Positions 10,170-26,523 are shown, numbered from the stretch's first letter. The stretch: 64,000 nucleotides of DNA from Gammaproteobacteria bacterium (GCA_009929855.1 RZZN01000014.1:16624-80623), one strand, 5' to 3'. Numbers and translations: made by a program. The notes: generated by a model from the letters alone, not told the origin.

Positions 10170-11024
10170 TCACGGCTCTGGCCCTTTGGCGTCGGTTGCC
10201 CGACCAAGCCGGCCACTCGCCCGAGCGGGCGCGCCAACCCTGGTTTGAGCGGCGTCGTTCAGGGTTTCATTGCGCTGCGGCAGTGCCCAGGCCCAGAGCG
10301 CCTCGTCGTGCAGCGGCAACACGAGAAACCAATGCTCGAGGATCCCGAGGGACAAGAGGGTCGCCACCAGGATCAAGGCGACGACGGCGGACCCGGTCAA
10401 CTCGGGGTCCAGCGTCCGGAATACCAACAGCGCCGCCGCCAGGGTCGACAGGGTCACCGAAACCGGAAACAGGAGATTCATGCTCCGTTTCGGCATATAG
10501 GTCTTGAGATAGGCGAGATGTTCCGGCAGCCAGTCGTTCAGATTGGGCACGCCGAGAAACAGATTCAGCTTGGCGCTCCAGCGCATCAACCAGAGCACGA
10601 CGAAGGCCCAGGTGCCGACCTGATTGGGCTCGCCCCAGGCGATGACCACCAAGAAGGCGACCGACATCAAGACCGCGATCTCATGGTAGAGACTGGTCAT
10701 GACCGCCAGGCCGAAACGCCGCCACCCGGTGCAACCCGACGGACAAGCCGTCTTGCGTGGGCCGGTGACGAGTCCGGTGAAATAGCTCATCTCCAGCACG
10801 CCCCACACGACCACACCCGCGGTGAAGGAGACATAGGCGGCGACGGCCGATGTCGATGGACTGCTCACCACCAAGACGAAGATGGCCAGTGCGAGCGCAA
10901 TCGCCCCACCGAGCAGGGTCCAGCGGAAGGTGCGTCCCGGCAGGTTGTCCAGGTATAGAACGAGCCCAGTGCTGAACCACCAGAGCCCGAGCGCAAAGCC
11001 TACTGGCAGGGCGTAGTCGAGCAT
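10170..11024 (-). CDS. puhE: Photosynthetic complex assembly protein PuhE
   Basis: A 284-residue integral membrane protein of the PuhE family (DUF3623), with about seven hydrophobic segments, for example LDYALPVGFALGLWWFSTGL at the start, FVLVVSSP, and VTLSTLAAALLVF. Loss of PuhE in Rhodobacter lowers reaction-centre and pigment assembly; the mechanism is unknown. The last 30 residues are hydrophilic and alanine/arginine-rich. It is the last gene of the puhA-puhB-puhC-puhE set, starting 166 bp after puhC. Confidence 0.88.
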   Translation of the reverse strand: MLDYALPVGFALGLWWFSTGLVLYLDNLPGRTFRWTLLGGAIALALAIFVLVVSSPSTSAVAAYVSFTAGVVVWGVLEMSYFTGLVTGPRKTACPSGCTGWRRFGLAVMTSLYHEIAVLMSVAFLVVIAWGEPNQVGTWAFVVLWLMRWSAKLNLFLGVPNLNDWLPEHLAYLKTYMPKRSMNLLFPVSVTLSTLAAALLVFRTLDPELTGSAVVALILVATLLSLGILEHWFLVLPLHDEALWAWALPQRNETLNDAAQTRVGAPARASGRLGRATDAKGPEP

Positions 11025-11190
11025 GCGTGAGATCCTTAGCCCGAATGACTTGCGCGACCGACCGCCTCATCGGGACGACCGGCCGCGTCAGCGAGCCTCG
11101 AGGAAGGGCGAGCCGCGCGCGCCCCAATGTCCACGCGCGCCGCTCGCCATTGACTTGTACCGCTGCGCGCGCTCGCGCCGGATACGCCCG

Positions 11191-11652
11191 TCACGGGCTC
11201 GCGATCGGTTGCTGCGGGCTCAGGAAACGCCCGATCGCGGCCTCGTTGGTCGCTCCGAAGGCCCGAAGGCTGACAAGGAATTCGGTCGAGCCGTCCTCCA
11301 GCGTGAAATGGCCATCGGCGCGATAGCTGACACGATAGGGTCCATCGAGGTCCACGCCGTGCTTACCCCGCTCGCGCTCCAAGGTCCGGAGAAGACCGCG
11401 GATGAAGCCGTCCTCATCCGGCGGGATCACCTCGAGCAAGACCCCAGTGGACGCATCATAGACGTTCAGATCACCCCGATCGCCATCGACGAAACGAATA
11501 TCACGCCCAGCGACCTCCGCCTCGAGCGGAATCTGGGTCGGATCATAGCCCGTGATGCGCGCCAGGGCGACAGCGAGGATCGTGAAACCGACCAAGGCCG
11601 CGATCGCGATCAGGATATGCCGCGGAAAAGGGCGATCATGCATGTCACTCAA
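11191..11652 (-). CDS. puhC: Photosynthetic complex assembly protein PuhC
   Basis: A 153-residue protein with one N-terminal membrane anchor (HILIAIAALVGFTILAVALA, residues about 12-31) and a periplasmic domain. It matches the PuhC family, which helps assemble the reaction centre and LH1 in the membrane. The TTG at 11652 has GAGG 7 nt upstream; an in-frame ATG three codons later lacks a well-placed ribosome site, so I chose the TTG. It follows puhB by 12 bp. Confidence 0.85.
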   Translation of the reverse strand: MSDMHDRPFPRHILIAIAALVGFTILAVALARITGYDPTQIPLEAEVAGRDIRFVDGDRGDLNVYDASTGVLLEVIPPDEDGFIRGLLRTLERERGKHGVDLDGPYRVSYRADGHFTLEDGSTEFLVSLRAFGATNEAAIGRFLSPQQPIASP

Positions 11653-11664
11653 GATATAACCTCG

Positions 11665-12324
11665 TCAGGATATCCGGGTAATCCGCGGCACACTATCATC
11701 ATCGTCCGGCTCATGATGCCCAGTCGCCGTCCCGCCGGAGTCGTGCTCAAGGTCACGCGCCAGCGCGGCGGCGAGGATCTCGGCGACCTTGCTGGCCTCG
11801 GGGATCGCGCGCAGCATCGGCTGAGGCCGAGCGAAATGCCATGGACGCACATGGGGCCACAGGATGACATAGGAGGCGCGCGCGCCCTCCTTCAGGATCA
11901 AAGGGATATCACCGGTATCATCCAAGTAGCGCCGGATCTCGGCCGAGCGAATCTGGCTGAAGGGGAAGTTCACGATCATCGGCAGGGCCACGCCGAAACG
12001 CATCACGACGCGGTGCGTGGTAATGGTATAGATGGTGGCCCGCGCCATGGACCAGGCCAGCAGCATCAGGGCACCGATGGCAATCGCCGCCAGCGCGATG
12101 ACCCACAGCGACCCGGACAGGGTCGTGATCAGGGTTTGACCCGCGGCGACCGAGGCGAGCACCTGCCAGAGCAGGATCAGTAGAAAATAGAACGCAATCT
12201 TCCATACGTGGAAGGCGCGTCGCGCCAACACGGGCCAGCGCGGCGCACCTTGCCAGAGCATCTCCTCGCCAGGCGGGAGATGCTCGGGTAAGCCGGGGAT
12301 CGGCTCGGACTCATGCTCCCTCAC
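11665..12324 (-). CDS. puhB: Photosynthetic complex assembly protein PuhB
   Basis: A 219-residue membrane protein with a short N-terminal [10 protein letters not shown] motif and bacterial PH-like (DUF2244-type) region, with hydrophobic segments near residues 37-55 and 68-95. PuhB is an assembly factor for the reaction centre in Rhodobacter. The start is GTG at 12324, overlapping the puhA stop as GTGA, so translation is coupled to puhA. Confidence 0.87.
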   Translation of the reverse strand: MREHESEPIPGLPEHLPPGEEMLWQGAPRWPVLARRAFHVWKIAFYFLLILLWQVLASVAAGQTLITTLSGSLWVIALAAIAIGALMLLAWSMARATIYTITTHRVVMRFGVALPMIVNFPFSQIRSAEIRRYLDDTGDIPLILKEGARASYVILWPHVRPWHFARPQPMLRAIPEASKVAEILAAALARDLEHDSGGTATGHHEPDDDDSVPRITRIS

Positions 12325-13088
12325 AACAGAGGCCCGGTCCGGTCCGCGGTCGCATAGAGATGACCGCCGGCATAGTAGGCGCAGACCTTGTCCTCTTCAT
12401 AGAGCGTGATCTGATCCGGCTTGGACAAGGTCGGCACATTCGCGAAGTGCTCGCCACGGATCGACGTGACCTTGACCTTGCGATTCGTCTTGTCGAAACG
12501 CGTGAAGTTGATCGGCAACAGAACCTGCTTGCCGTTCTTGGCGACCTTCATCTCCAGATAGCGGATCTGCGGCTCGGAACGGTCGACCCACACATCGGTG
12601 ATGGTCCCGCCGACTTCGCCATCGAAGCCGATGACGGTCATGCCGCGCGGATCCGGATCCTTCTCGGCGATCGAGAAATCGGTCGCGACACGCAGCGGAA
12701 CGATCTTGGGCTGCCCCTCATAGGTCAGATCCGGATGTTTGGCGCGATCCGGCGATGCACTCGGGCCGAAGGCCGACAACATGGGATCGCCCTTGGGGAT
12801 ATAGGCCGTACCCGGATAGGGTTCCGCGGGGGTGGCGTTGATCACATCCGGCGCCTCGGCGCGGGGCACCGAGACCGTCCCACCGCCATGCGGAAGGACA
12901 AAGGTCTTGGGTTTCGGCATGGGCGGGAAACCCTCGATCTTGACACGGCCACCGCGGCTGGACTCCAGGGGATAACCCTCGCGCTTGTTCTCGCTGTGCA
13001 GATAGTAGATGAGCCCGGCAAAGAAGAACCAGAAGACATAGAGGACGAGCTGTGCAACGTCGATATAGCTGGTGATGGCTGCTGTCAT
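12321..13088 (-). CDS. puhA: Photosynthetic reaction centre H subunit
   Basis: A 255-residue H subunit of the type II reaction centre. A single N-terminal transmembrane helix ([20 protein letters not shown], residues about 9-28) is followed by [14 protein letters not shown] and a cytoplasmic PRC-barrel domain ([20 protein letters not shown] near 135-155, later [19 protein letters not shown]). The domain controls proton delivery to QB. A strong GGAGG precedes the ATG at 13088. It lies 270 bp downstream of bchM without the usual lhaA in between, so it may have its own promoter in that gap. Confidence 0.97.
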   Translation of the reverse strand: MTAAITSYIDVAQLVLYVFWFFFAGLIYYLHSENKREGYPLESSRGGRVKIEGFPPMPKPKTFVLPHGGGTVSVPRAEAPDVINATPAEPYPGTAYIPKGDPMLSAFGPSASPDRAKHPDLTYEGQPKIVPLRVATDFSIAEKDPDPRGMTVIGFDGEVGGTITDVWVDRSEPQIRYLEMKVAKNGKQVLLPINFTRFDKTNRKVKVTSIRGEHFANVPTLSKPDQITLYEEDKVCAYYAGGHLYATADRTGPLL

Positions 13089-13358
13089 GATGAGACCTCC
13101 GTGGGACGAAAGACTAACCGGGATGACCGGCTAGGTCGAAACGCGATGACCGCCGCGGACCGGGGCCGATCGGGGGGGCGAGACACGAACCTTTGGCGAC
13201 CGACCTGACGAACGATGCTCTGGATCTCTTGGTGTTGGAAGACTCCCAAGCAAGTGATGAAGACCGGCCGACGCCGGGCCGAACAACGACCGGGCACAGC
13301 CTTGCGGCCACCCGGGCCACCCGAGCGGCGGCCATGCCCAGACAGGTCGGGAGCCTCT

Positions 13359-14059
13359 TCATGCCGGAACCAGCTCCAAGGCCTGCGAGGTATAGAAGCC
13401 CACAGCGACCCGCTTGGTCCGCTGCGAGCGCCACTGCGCCAAGGCGGGCGCGGCGGCCAGCGCGGATTTCAGGGTCTCGACACCGACCGGCTCGATGGCC
13501 GGCGCGCGATTGCCGCGCGGAAAGAAGCGACCGAGCGCGTGCATCACCGCCAAGGCGGGCGTGCGCGGGGCAAAGGTGAAGAGGATGGAACCGCGGGTCC
13601 GACCGGCCAGCTCGCCGAGCACCCTCACCACATCGGCCGGGACATAATGGATCAGCGAGTCCATGGCGACCACATGATCGAAGTCGCCGTGCGCCGGGTC
13701 CAGCATGTCGCCGGCCTCGAAGCGCACCGAACCCGGCCCCAGATCCCGCGGCAGACGCTCGCGCGCGATCTCGATCAGGGTCGGCGCCACATCGATCGCG
13801 ACCACCTCGGCACCGCGGCGCGCCGCCTCGACAGCCAGGGCGCCTGTGCCGCAGCCGGCATCGAGCAGACGCTTGCCGGTGAGATCAGCGGGCAGCCAGC
13901 TCAAGAGTGTCGCGCGCATGTCGTCGCGACCGGCACGCACGGTCTCGCGGATGCGGCTGACCTTGGCATCCGAGGTGAGCTTCTTCCAAGCATCGGCTGC
14001 GGTGCGGTCGAAGTAGGTCTCGATCGCCGCGCGGCGCTCTTGATAGGACCCGTTGGCCA

Positions 14060-14060
<1 letters not shown>
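13359..14060 (-). CDS. bchM: Magnesium-protoporphyrin O-methyltransferase
   Basis: A 233-residue SAM-dependent methyltransferase that esterifies the ring C propionate of Mg-protoporphyrin IX, making the BchE substrate. Motif I reads LLDAGCGTGALAVEAARRGA near residues 65-84, followed by EVVAIDVAP; GDMLDPAHGDFDHVVAMDSLIHY is motif II/III. Start ATG 14060 overlaps the bchL stop (TGATG), so it is coupled to bchL. A longer frame exists upstream but lies within bchL and was not used. Confidence 0.95.
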
Positions 14061-18682
<4,622 letters not shown>

Positions 18683-18708
<26 letters not shown>

Positions 18709-20269
18709 CGTAGAGCGTCTCCACGGTGATGATCTGGATACCCTGCTCTTCGGCGAAGCGCTCGGTGTTGCGACGCGCCTTGCCACGCACGAAGAACGGG
18801 ATCTTCTTCAATTCCTGCTCGGCGTCCGCCGCCCACACTACGGCCGCGGCCTGGTCCGAATCCGACCTGTCCGTTGGCAGCGGCGTCTCGTCCGGCACCG
18901 CGTCCGGTCGAGCCGCGGTCGCCGGTGCACCGAGGTGCGACGGCGTGGCCGCGTCATGAAACTCGAAGTCCTCCCGAAACATGGTGATGAGATGCTCCTC
19001 GAGCCCCATCATCAAGGGGTGGACCCAGGTGTCGAAGAGGACGTTCGCCCCCTCGAAACCCATCTGTGGCGCATAACGCGCCGGAAAGTCCTGCACATGC
19101 ACGGGCGCCGAGATGACCGCGCAGGGGATGCCCAGACGCTTGGCGATATGTCGCTCCATCTGAGTCCCCAGCATCAGCTCGGGATGCAGCTCAGCCGCCC
19201 GTTGCTCGACCTCCAGATAATCGTCCGTGATCAGTGGCTCGACCCCGTAGCGTCTCGCGCACTCGCGCAGGTCGCGGGCGAATTCACGCGCATAGGTCCC
19301 GAGCCCTACCAGGGTGAACCCCAGCTCATCCACGCAGACCCGCGCCGCGGCCACCGCGTGCGTCGCATCGGCAAAGATGAAGACACGCTTGCCGGTGAGA
19401 TAGGTCGAATCGACCGAGCGCGAGTACCAGGGCATTCTAGACCAAATCGGCGACTTGGCAGCGGCCACCTCGACCGCGAGCAGACGACCCACCTCGTCGA
19501 GAAAGTCGCGCGTGGCCCCGATCCCGATCGGGACCGTCTTCACCGTCGGCTGGCCGAACATCCGCTCCAGCCAGTGACAGGTCTGATCGGCGGTCTCCGG
19601 GTAGAGGCAGACATTGACGTCCGCCTCGGGGATGCGCAGCAGATCCTCGGGGGTCGCGCCCAGCGGGGCGACCACATGCACATCGACCCCCACCGAATCG
19701 AGCAGTCGGGTGACCTCGGCGACATCGTCGCGGCAGCGGAAACCGAGCGCGGTCGGCCCCAGCAGATTGGCCTTGGGCCGCTGACCGTCCGGACGCGCCG
19801 GGCGGTGTCGGCCGGCCTCGGGGACCCGTGATCGCAAGAGTCCACGCACCAGCTGATAGAAGGTCTCGTTGGCGCCCCAGCACTCCTTGCGCGTATAGGC
19901 CGGCAGCTCCAGCGGCAGGACTGGAACCGGCAGACCCATGCCGCGCGCCAGCGCACCGGGTTGATCCTGGATCAGCTCGGCGGTGCAGGCCTCCCCGACC
20001 AAGAGCACGCTCGGGCGAAAACGCTCATAGGCCTCGGCCACGCTGGTCTTGACCAGCGCGGCGGTATCCCCGCCCAGCTCGCGCGCTTGAAAGGTCGTAT
20101 AGGTCACGGGCGGACGCTCGGCGCGCCGCTCGATCATGGTGAAGAGTAGATCCGCGTAGGTATCACCCTGCGGGGCATGCAATACCAGATGCACGCCGCG
20201 CATCGAAGCGGCGATGCGCATGGCGCCGATGTGCGGGGGTCCCTCGTAGCTCCAAAGCGTCAGCTGCAT
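18683..20269 (-). CDS. bchB: Light-independent protochlorophyllide reductase subunit B
   Basis: A 528-residue NifK-like subunit of the dark-operative reductase, reducing ring D of protochlorophyllide. It begins [20 protein letters not shown] as in the family. The catalytic Asp region and [18 protein letters not shown] near residue 95 are present, as is [20 protein letters not shown]. The C-terminal domain after a low-complexity linker (about residues 420-470) reads [20 protein letters not shown], typical of BchB. It starts 4 bp after bchN. Confidence 0.97.
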
Positions 20270-20273
20270 GAGA

Positions 20274-22111
<1,838 letters not shown>

Positions 22112-22130
22112 CCGGAAGGCGGATATGACG

Positions 22131-22159
22131 AATCTAGTCCGGTTTCAAGGATGCGTCAA
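22131..22159 (-). promoter_or_regulatory. Promoter of the bchFNBHLM operon
   Basis: On the minus strand TTGACG (22159-22154) and TAGATT (22136-22131) are separated by exactly 17 bp, a strong sigma-70-type pair. The predicted start is near 22124, just before bchF. Confidence 0.6.
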
Positions 22160-22169
22160 CTAGACTTTA

Positions 22170-22187
22170 CGTAAACCTGACTTGACA
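22170..22187 (-). promoter_or_regulatory. Possible PpsR/CrtJ binding site upstream of bchF
   Basis: Read on the minus strand the site is TGTC-N10-TACG, five of the six outer bases of the CrtJ/PpsR consensus TGTcN10gACA. It lies 10 bp upstream of the bchF -35 box and the regulator gene ppsR is divergent from it. It also contains half of a TTTACGTAAA palindrome (22165-22175 region). Confidence 0.35.
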
Positions 22188-22644
22188 ACGGGGCGCCAGG
22201 AATCACAATAGAAGCGCGAGCCTGACTCAGAGGACCCGCCCAACGCGGGTCACTCGGCTGACGAGCGCGATCCGTCGCGGCGATCTCCGCTCGATCAGGC
22301 GTCGCACAACGGCTGGCTGTGCGACCGCGCGGCGGATCTGCGCATCGGCTTGCTCAGGGCGCCTTGGCATGATTTCTGCCTATAATCGTGATCGTTGTTC
22401 TCAAGCGACGCAGGCAAACTCTGCATTCGAATTCACGGCATGACGTGATTTGCGCTCGCGCTGAAATCATGATCCTGCAATCTGAACGAGACCCACCGAG
22501 CCCAGCGCTCGATGATATCAAGTGCAGCGACATCGAGGGCAGAGCGTCTCCCGCGGTCCTTGATCCTGCCAACCAGCAGCCACCGCGCGATCCGCGAGCC
22601 GACCGGTCGAGCGAGCCATCACGCACTGGAGGGTCTGACCGTCA

Positions 22645-24066
22645 ATGAGCCCGTTCAGCACCCCGCTCGAGTCGTTTGGCGGCATCGATGCCAAGACCGC
22701 GGCGCGACTGGTCGAGGGCGCCACGGATATCGCCTTGGTCGTCGACGCCTCTGGCATCATCCAGGATCTGGCCTTTGGAAGCGCGAACCTTGCCATCGAG
22801 CTCGGGCGCGACTGGATCGGTCAAAGCTGGCTCGCGACCGCCGCCCCGGAGAGTCGGGGCAGCCTCGATGCCCTGCTCTGCGAGGCACGCGAGGGCCGGA
22901 TCGCACGTGGACGCCAAGTGACCCACCCGTCACTGCGCGGGACCGAGATCCCGATCTATTACCGCGCGGTGACGCTCGGCTCGCAGGTGATCGCGCTCGG
23001 GCAGGATCTGCAGGGCCTCGCGGCACTGCAGCAGCAACTCGTCGACGCGCAACAGGCACTGGAACGCGACTATTGGCGCTTTCGCCAGGTCGAGACCCGT
23101 TATCGGCTGTTGTTTCGCATGGTCTCCGAGGCGATCCTCATCATCGACGCGGCGACCCAGCGGGTGGTCGAGGCCAACCCGGCTGCCGGGCAGGTGCTCG
23201 GCGAGACACCGACCCGGATCATCGGCCGCCCCTTCCCCGATGGATTCGACACCGATGGCACTCAAGCCATCAACGGACTGCTCGCGGCCGTGCGCACCGC
23301 CGGGCGTGCCGACGATGTGCGCGCGCGACTGGCCGACGGCATGCAGGAATTCTTGGTCTCGGCCTCGCTGCTGCGTCAGGAGAATCTCTCCTTCCTGCTG
23401 GTGCGACTCGCGCCGCTGCTGGCCGACGCGACCGCCCCGACGATGCCCGAAAACCGTGCGCGGTACCTGCGCATGATCGAGAATGCACCCGATTGTCTCG
23501 TCATCACCGATGCCGAGGGACGGGTCCTCAGCGCCAACAACACCTTCCTGGCCTTGACCGAGATCGCCACCGAGCAGCAGGCACGCGGCGAGTCGCTTGA
23601 CCGCTGGCTCGGCCGGCCTGGTGTCGACCTCAACGTCCTGATCGCCAATCTGCGCCAACACGATACAGTGAGGCTCTTCGCCACCACACTGCGCGGAGAG
23701 TATGGCTCCATCACGGACATCGAGATCTCGGCCGCGGCCGTGCGCAATGGCGAGCGCCCTTACTTCGGCTTTTTCATCCGCGATGTCGGTCGACGCCTGC
23801 ACTCCGAGCAGCCGAGCAGTCCCGAGCAACCGCGCTGGCTGGCCCAGCTCACCGAACGCGTCGGGCGGGTGCCGCTCAAGGAGCTGGTGCGCGAATCGAC
23901 CGACACCATCGAGCGACTCTGCATCGAAGCGGCGCTGAAGCTGACTGGCGACAACCGCGCCTCGGCCGCCGAGCTGCTGGGCTTGAGCCGCCAAAGCCTA
24001 TACGTCAAAATCGACCGCTATGGGATCGCGGATCAAGCCAGCACCTCAACGGTCATCGACGATTAG
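22645..24066 (+). CDS. ppsR: Transcriptional regulator PpsR/CrtJ
   Basis: A 473-residue repressor of photosynthesis genes under oxic or bright-light conditions. An N-terminal PAS-like domain (about 15-135), a helical linker (QQQLVDAQQALERDYWRFRQ), PAS1 (about 155-260) and PAS2 (about 275-385) precede a Fis-type helix-turn-helix ending NRASAAELLGLSRQSLYVKI (about 440-460). The redox cysteine known in the helix-turn-helix of PpsR/CrtJ is kept (ERLCIEAALKL); the only other cysteines seen are in PAS regions and the N-terminal domain (for example NAPDCLVITD). ATG 22645 has GGAGGG 11 nt upstream. It is divergent from bchF and followed by bchG. Confidence 0.93.
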   Translation: MSPFSTPLESFGGIDAKTAARLVEGATDIALVVDASGIIQDLAFGSANLAIELGRDWIGQSWLATAAPESRGSLDALLCEAREGRIARGRQVTHPSLRGTEIPIYYRAVTLGSQVIALGQDLQGLAALQQQLVDAQQALERDYWRFRQVETRYRLLFRMVSEAILIIDAATQRVVEANPAAGQVLGETPTRIIGRPFPDGFDTDGTQAINGLLAAVRTAGRADDVRARLADGMQEFLVSASLLRQENLSFLLVRLAPLLADATAPTMPENRARYLRMIENAPDCLVITDAEGRVLSANNTFLALTEIATEQQARGESLDRWLGRPGVDLNVLIANLRQHDTVRLFATTLRGEYGSITDIEISAAAVRNGERPYFGFFIRDVGRRLHSEQPSSPEQPRWLAQLTERVGRVPLKELVRESTDTIERLCIEAALKLTGDNRASAAELLGLSRQSLYVKIDRYGIADQASTSTVIDD

Positions 24067-24075
24067 TCCTCACTC

Positions 24076-24990
24076 ATGAATCAAAGCGCTACACCCTCGG
24101 CCTCATCCGCCTATCCGTCCTGGTCCGCCATCCTGGAGGTGACACACCCCATCACCTGGTTCCCGCCGATGTGGGCCTTCGCCTGCGGCGTGGTCTCCTC
24201 GGGTGAGCCCATCCTCGCGCAGTGGTGGCTGCTGATCGCTGGGATCCTGCTGGCCGGTCCGCTCATGTGCGGCGGCAGTCAGGTCATCAACGACTGGTTC
24301 GATCGGCATGTCGACGCCATCAACGAGCCCAACCGGCCGATTCCGTCCGGACGCATCCCGGGCAATTGGGGCCTCTATCTGGCACTGATCTGGACCGGTG
24401 TCTCGCTGGCGCTCGCCTATGCCTTCCCGGGCTACTGGGTCTTCGGTGCCGCCCTGCTCGGCATGGCGCTCGCCTGGGCCTACAGCGCGCCGCCTCTCAG
24501 GCTCAAGTCCAACGGCTGGTGGGGCAATCTGGCGGTCGGCTTCTCCTATGAGGGTCTGGCCTGGGTGACCGGCGCCGCCGTGATGATCGGCGCGGCCATG
24601 CCGGACTGGCGCATCCTCGCGCTCGCCGTGCTCTACAGCATCGGCGCGCACGGCATCATGACCCTGAACGATTTCAAGGCGATCGAGGGCGACAAGAAGA
24701 TGAACGTGCGCTCACTGCCCGTGCAGCTCGGCGTCGACGGCGCGGCACGGCTGGCCAGCCTGGTGATGGCCCTGCCTCAGGTCGTGGTGATCGCCCTCCT
24801 GTTCGGCTGGGACAAGCCCGCGCACGGCATCGCGGTCGGCATCGTCCTACTCATTCAGATCGCCCTGATGATCCGCTTCCTGCAAAAACCCCTGGAGCGC
24901 GCGACCTGGTTCAGCGGCCTCGGTGTCAGTGTCTATGTCACCGGGATGATGATCAGCGCCTTCGCGGTTCGCGGGCTGATGCAGGGATGA
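24076..24990 (+). CDS. bchG: Bacteriochlorophyll synthase
   Basis: A 304-residue UbiA-family prenyltransferase that esterifies bacteriochlorophyllide a with geranylgeranyl or phytyl diphosphate in the membrane. The first Asp-rich motif is NDWFDRHVDAINEPNRPIPS at residues 72-91 and the second is NDFKAIEGDKKMNVRSLP near 196-213. About eight hydrophobic segments. It starts 9 bp after the ppsR stop, so both may be co-transcribed. Confidence 0.95.
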   Translation: MNQSATPSASSAYPSWSAILEVTHPITWFPPMWAFACGVVSSGEPILAQWWLLIAGILLAGPLMCGGSQVINDWFDRHVDAINEPNRPIPSGRIPGNWGLYLALIWTGVSLALAYAFPGYWVFGAALLGMALAWAYSAPPLRLKSNGWWGNLAVGFSYEGLAWVTGAAVMIGAAMPDWRILALAVLYSIGAHGIMTLNDFKAIEGDKKMNVRSLPVQLGVDGAARLASLVMALPQVVVIALLFGWDKPAHGIAVGIVLLIQIALMIRFLQKPLERATWFSGLGVSVYVTGMMISAFAVRGLMQG

Positions 24991-25013
24991 GGACTCAGGA
25001 CCTTAGGCCATAG

Positions 25014-25041
25014 GCGTGAGGCGTGAGGCGTGAGGAGTGAG
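25014..25041 (+). repeat. Short tandem repeat, GCGTGAG x3 plus GAGTGAG
   Basis: Three perfect heptamers GCGTGAG (25014-25034) and one variant (25035-25041) lie 24 bp after bchG in the noncoding gap before bchP. Confidence 0.85.
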
Positions 25042-25171
25042 GGCAGCGCAATCCGGAGCTGGCGAGCCGATGCGACAGGGTGTTGTGCTGGCCCGCGCGC
25101 CGTCGCGTGGCCGGGAAGCAGCGACCCATCGGACGAGCGGCTGTCCACTCGCGAGCAACCACGACCCTTAA

Positions 25172-25271
25172 CCCTGAACCTTTAGCCCTGAACCTTTAGC
25201 CCTGAACCTTTAGCCCTGAACTCTGAGCCCTGAACTCTGAACTCTGAGACCTGACCCTTGAACCCTGAATC
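25172..25271 (+). repeat. Minisatellite, 14-bp CCCTGAACCTTTAG units
   Basis: Three perfect 14-bp units start at 25172, 25186 and 25200. A fourth (25214) changes to CCCTGAACTCTGAG and further degenerate CCCTGAA/CTCTGA units continue to about 25271. The array fills the gap upstream of bchP and ends about 24 bp before its ATG, so it lies in the 5' leader or promoter area. No gene is present in 24991-25294. Confidence 0.85.
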
Positions 25272-25294
25272 CAGCTCTCTGGCGACTCGAAATC

Positions 25295-26500
25295 ATGACG
25301 AATCCTGATACCTATGATGTCGTGGTGGTCGGCGGCGGCCCCGCGGGCGCGACCGCGGCCACCGATCTCGCCAAGCGCGGCAAGCGCGTCCTGCTGCTCG
25401 ATCGCGGCGGGCGCATCAAGCCCTGCGGCGGCGCCATCCCGCCCCAGGCGATGCGCGAGTTCGACATCCCCGAGTCGATGCTGGCCAATCAGGTCAATTC
25501 GGCGCGGATGGTCTCGCCCTCGGAGCAGCGAGTCGACATGCCGATCAACGGCGGCTATGTCGGCATGGTCGACCGCGAGCATTTCGACGAATGGCTGCGC
25601 GAGCGTGCCGCGGAGGCTGGCGCGGAGCGCCGCACCGGCACCTTCGAGTCGGTCGAGCGCGATACCGACGGGGTCGCACTCATCCGCTATCGCACCGGGA
25701 CGAGCCGCACCGGCGAGGATTCCGAGCGGGTTCGCGCACGCGCGGTCATCGGCGCCGATGGCGCGCGCTCGGCCGTTGCAAAACAATGCGTGCCTGGTGC
25801 CGATCAGATCAAATATGTCGCGGCCTATCATGAGATCGTGCGCACCCCGCCCAACGGCGGACCGGCCGATTTCGACGGGACGCGGTGCGACGTCTACTAC
25901 CAGGGCGACATCTCGCCCGACTTCTATGGCTGGGTCTTCCCGCACGGCGAGACCACCAGTGTCGGGGTGGGCACCGCGGTGGAAGGCTTCTCGCTGCGCT
26001 CGGCCACGACCGAGCTGCGGCGCCGCGCTGGTCTGGCCGACGCCGAGACCCTGCGCCGCGAGGGCGCGCCCATCCCACTGAAACCCATGCGCCAATGGGA
26101 CAATGGGCGTGACCTAGTGCTCGCCGGCGATGCCGCCGGAGTGGTGGCGCCGGCCTCGGGCGAGGGGATCTACTATGCACTGGTCGGGGGTCGACTGGCC
26201 GGCGAGGCGGTCGATGGCTTTCTCGCCACGGGCGATGCCCGCGCGCTCAAGCAGGCCCGTCAGCGCTTCATGAAGGCCCACGGCCGGGTCTTCTGGGTGC
26301 TCGGGATGATGCAGCACTTCTGGTATTCCAACGACAAGCGCCGCGAGCGCTTCGTCAGTATCTGCAAGGACCCCGACGTGCAGTATCTGACCTGGGAGGC
26401 CTATATGAACAAGCGCCTGGTCCGTGCCCGTCCGGGCGCGCATCTGCGCATCTTCTTCAAGGACATGGCCCACCTGCTCGGACTCGTCTCCGCGCGCTGA
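25295..26500 (+). CDS. bchP: Geranylgeranyl diphosphate / bacteriochlorophyll reductase
   Basis: A 401-residue FAD-dependent reductase that saturates the geranylgeranyl tail to phytyl. The Rossmann motif VVVGGGPAGATAATDLAKRG lies near residues 10-29 and is followed by LLLDRGGRIKPCGGAIPP, the family signature. LVLAGDAAGVVAPASGEGIY near 271-290 is the second FAD motif. No strong ribosome site precedes the ATG; the leader consists of the tandem repeats. Often bchG, pucC and bchP are neighbours; pucC is absent here. Confidence 0.95.
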   Translation: MTNPDTYDVVVVGGGPAGATAATDLAKRGKRVLLLDRGGRIKPCGGAIPPQAMREFDIPESMLANQVNSARMVSPSEQRVDMPINGGYVGMVDREHFDEWLRERAAEAGAERRTGTFESVERDTDGVALIRYRTGTSRTGEDSERVRARAVIGADGARSAVAKQCVPGADQIKYVAAYHEIVRTPPNGGPADFDGTRCDVYYQGDISPDFYGWVFPHGETTSVGVGTAVEGFSLRSATTELRRRAGLADAETLRREGAPIPLKPMRQWDNGRDLVLAGDAAGVVAPASGEGIYYALVGGRLAGEAVDGFLATGDARALKQARQRFMKAHGRVFWVLGMMQHFWYSNDKRRERFVSICKDPDVQYLTWEAYMNKRLVRARPGAHLRIFFKDMAHLLGLVSAR

Positions 26501-26523
26501 GCGCGCGCGGCGCGTGCATCCCC

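Larger units (their letters stand above)
22112..22644. other. Divergent control region, bchF / ppsR
   Basis: 533 bp without a credible gene. The left end holds the bchF promoter and possible PpsR site. On the plus strand a perfect TATAAT box lies at 22381-22386, but no good -35 is at the expected distance; it would give ppsR a leader of about 250 nt. No convincing ORF was found; the frame at 22388-22648 overlaps the ppsR start and resembles no family. Confidence 0.5.

Noticed and set aside
13085..13434. Short minus-strand frames between bchM and puhA as a possible missing lhaA
   Set aside because: They are 70-106 codons, hydrophilic and arginine-rich, nothing like the 12-helix LhaA/PucC family.
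22388..22648. 86-codon frame upstream of ppsR
   Set aside because: No family resemblance, no ribosome site, and it overlaps the ppsR start in another frame; probably chance in GC-rich DNA.
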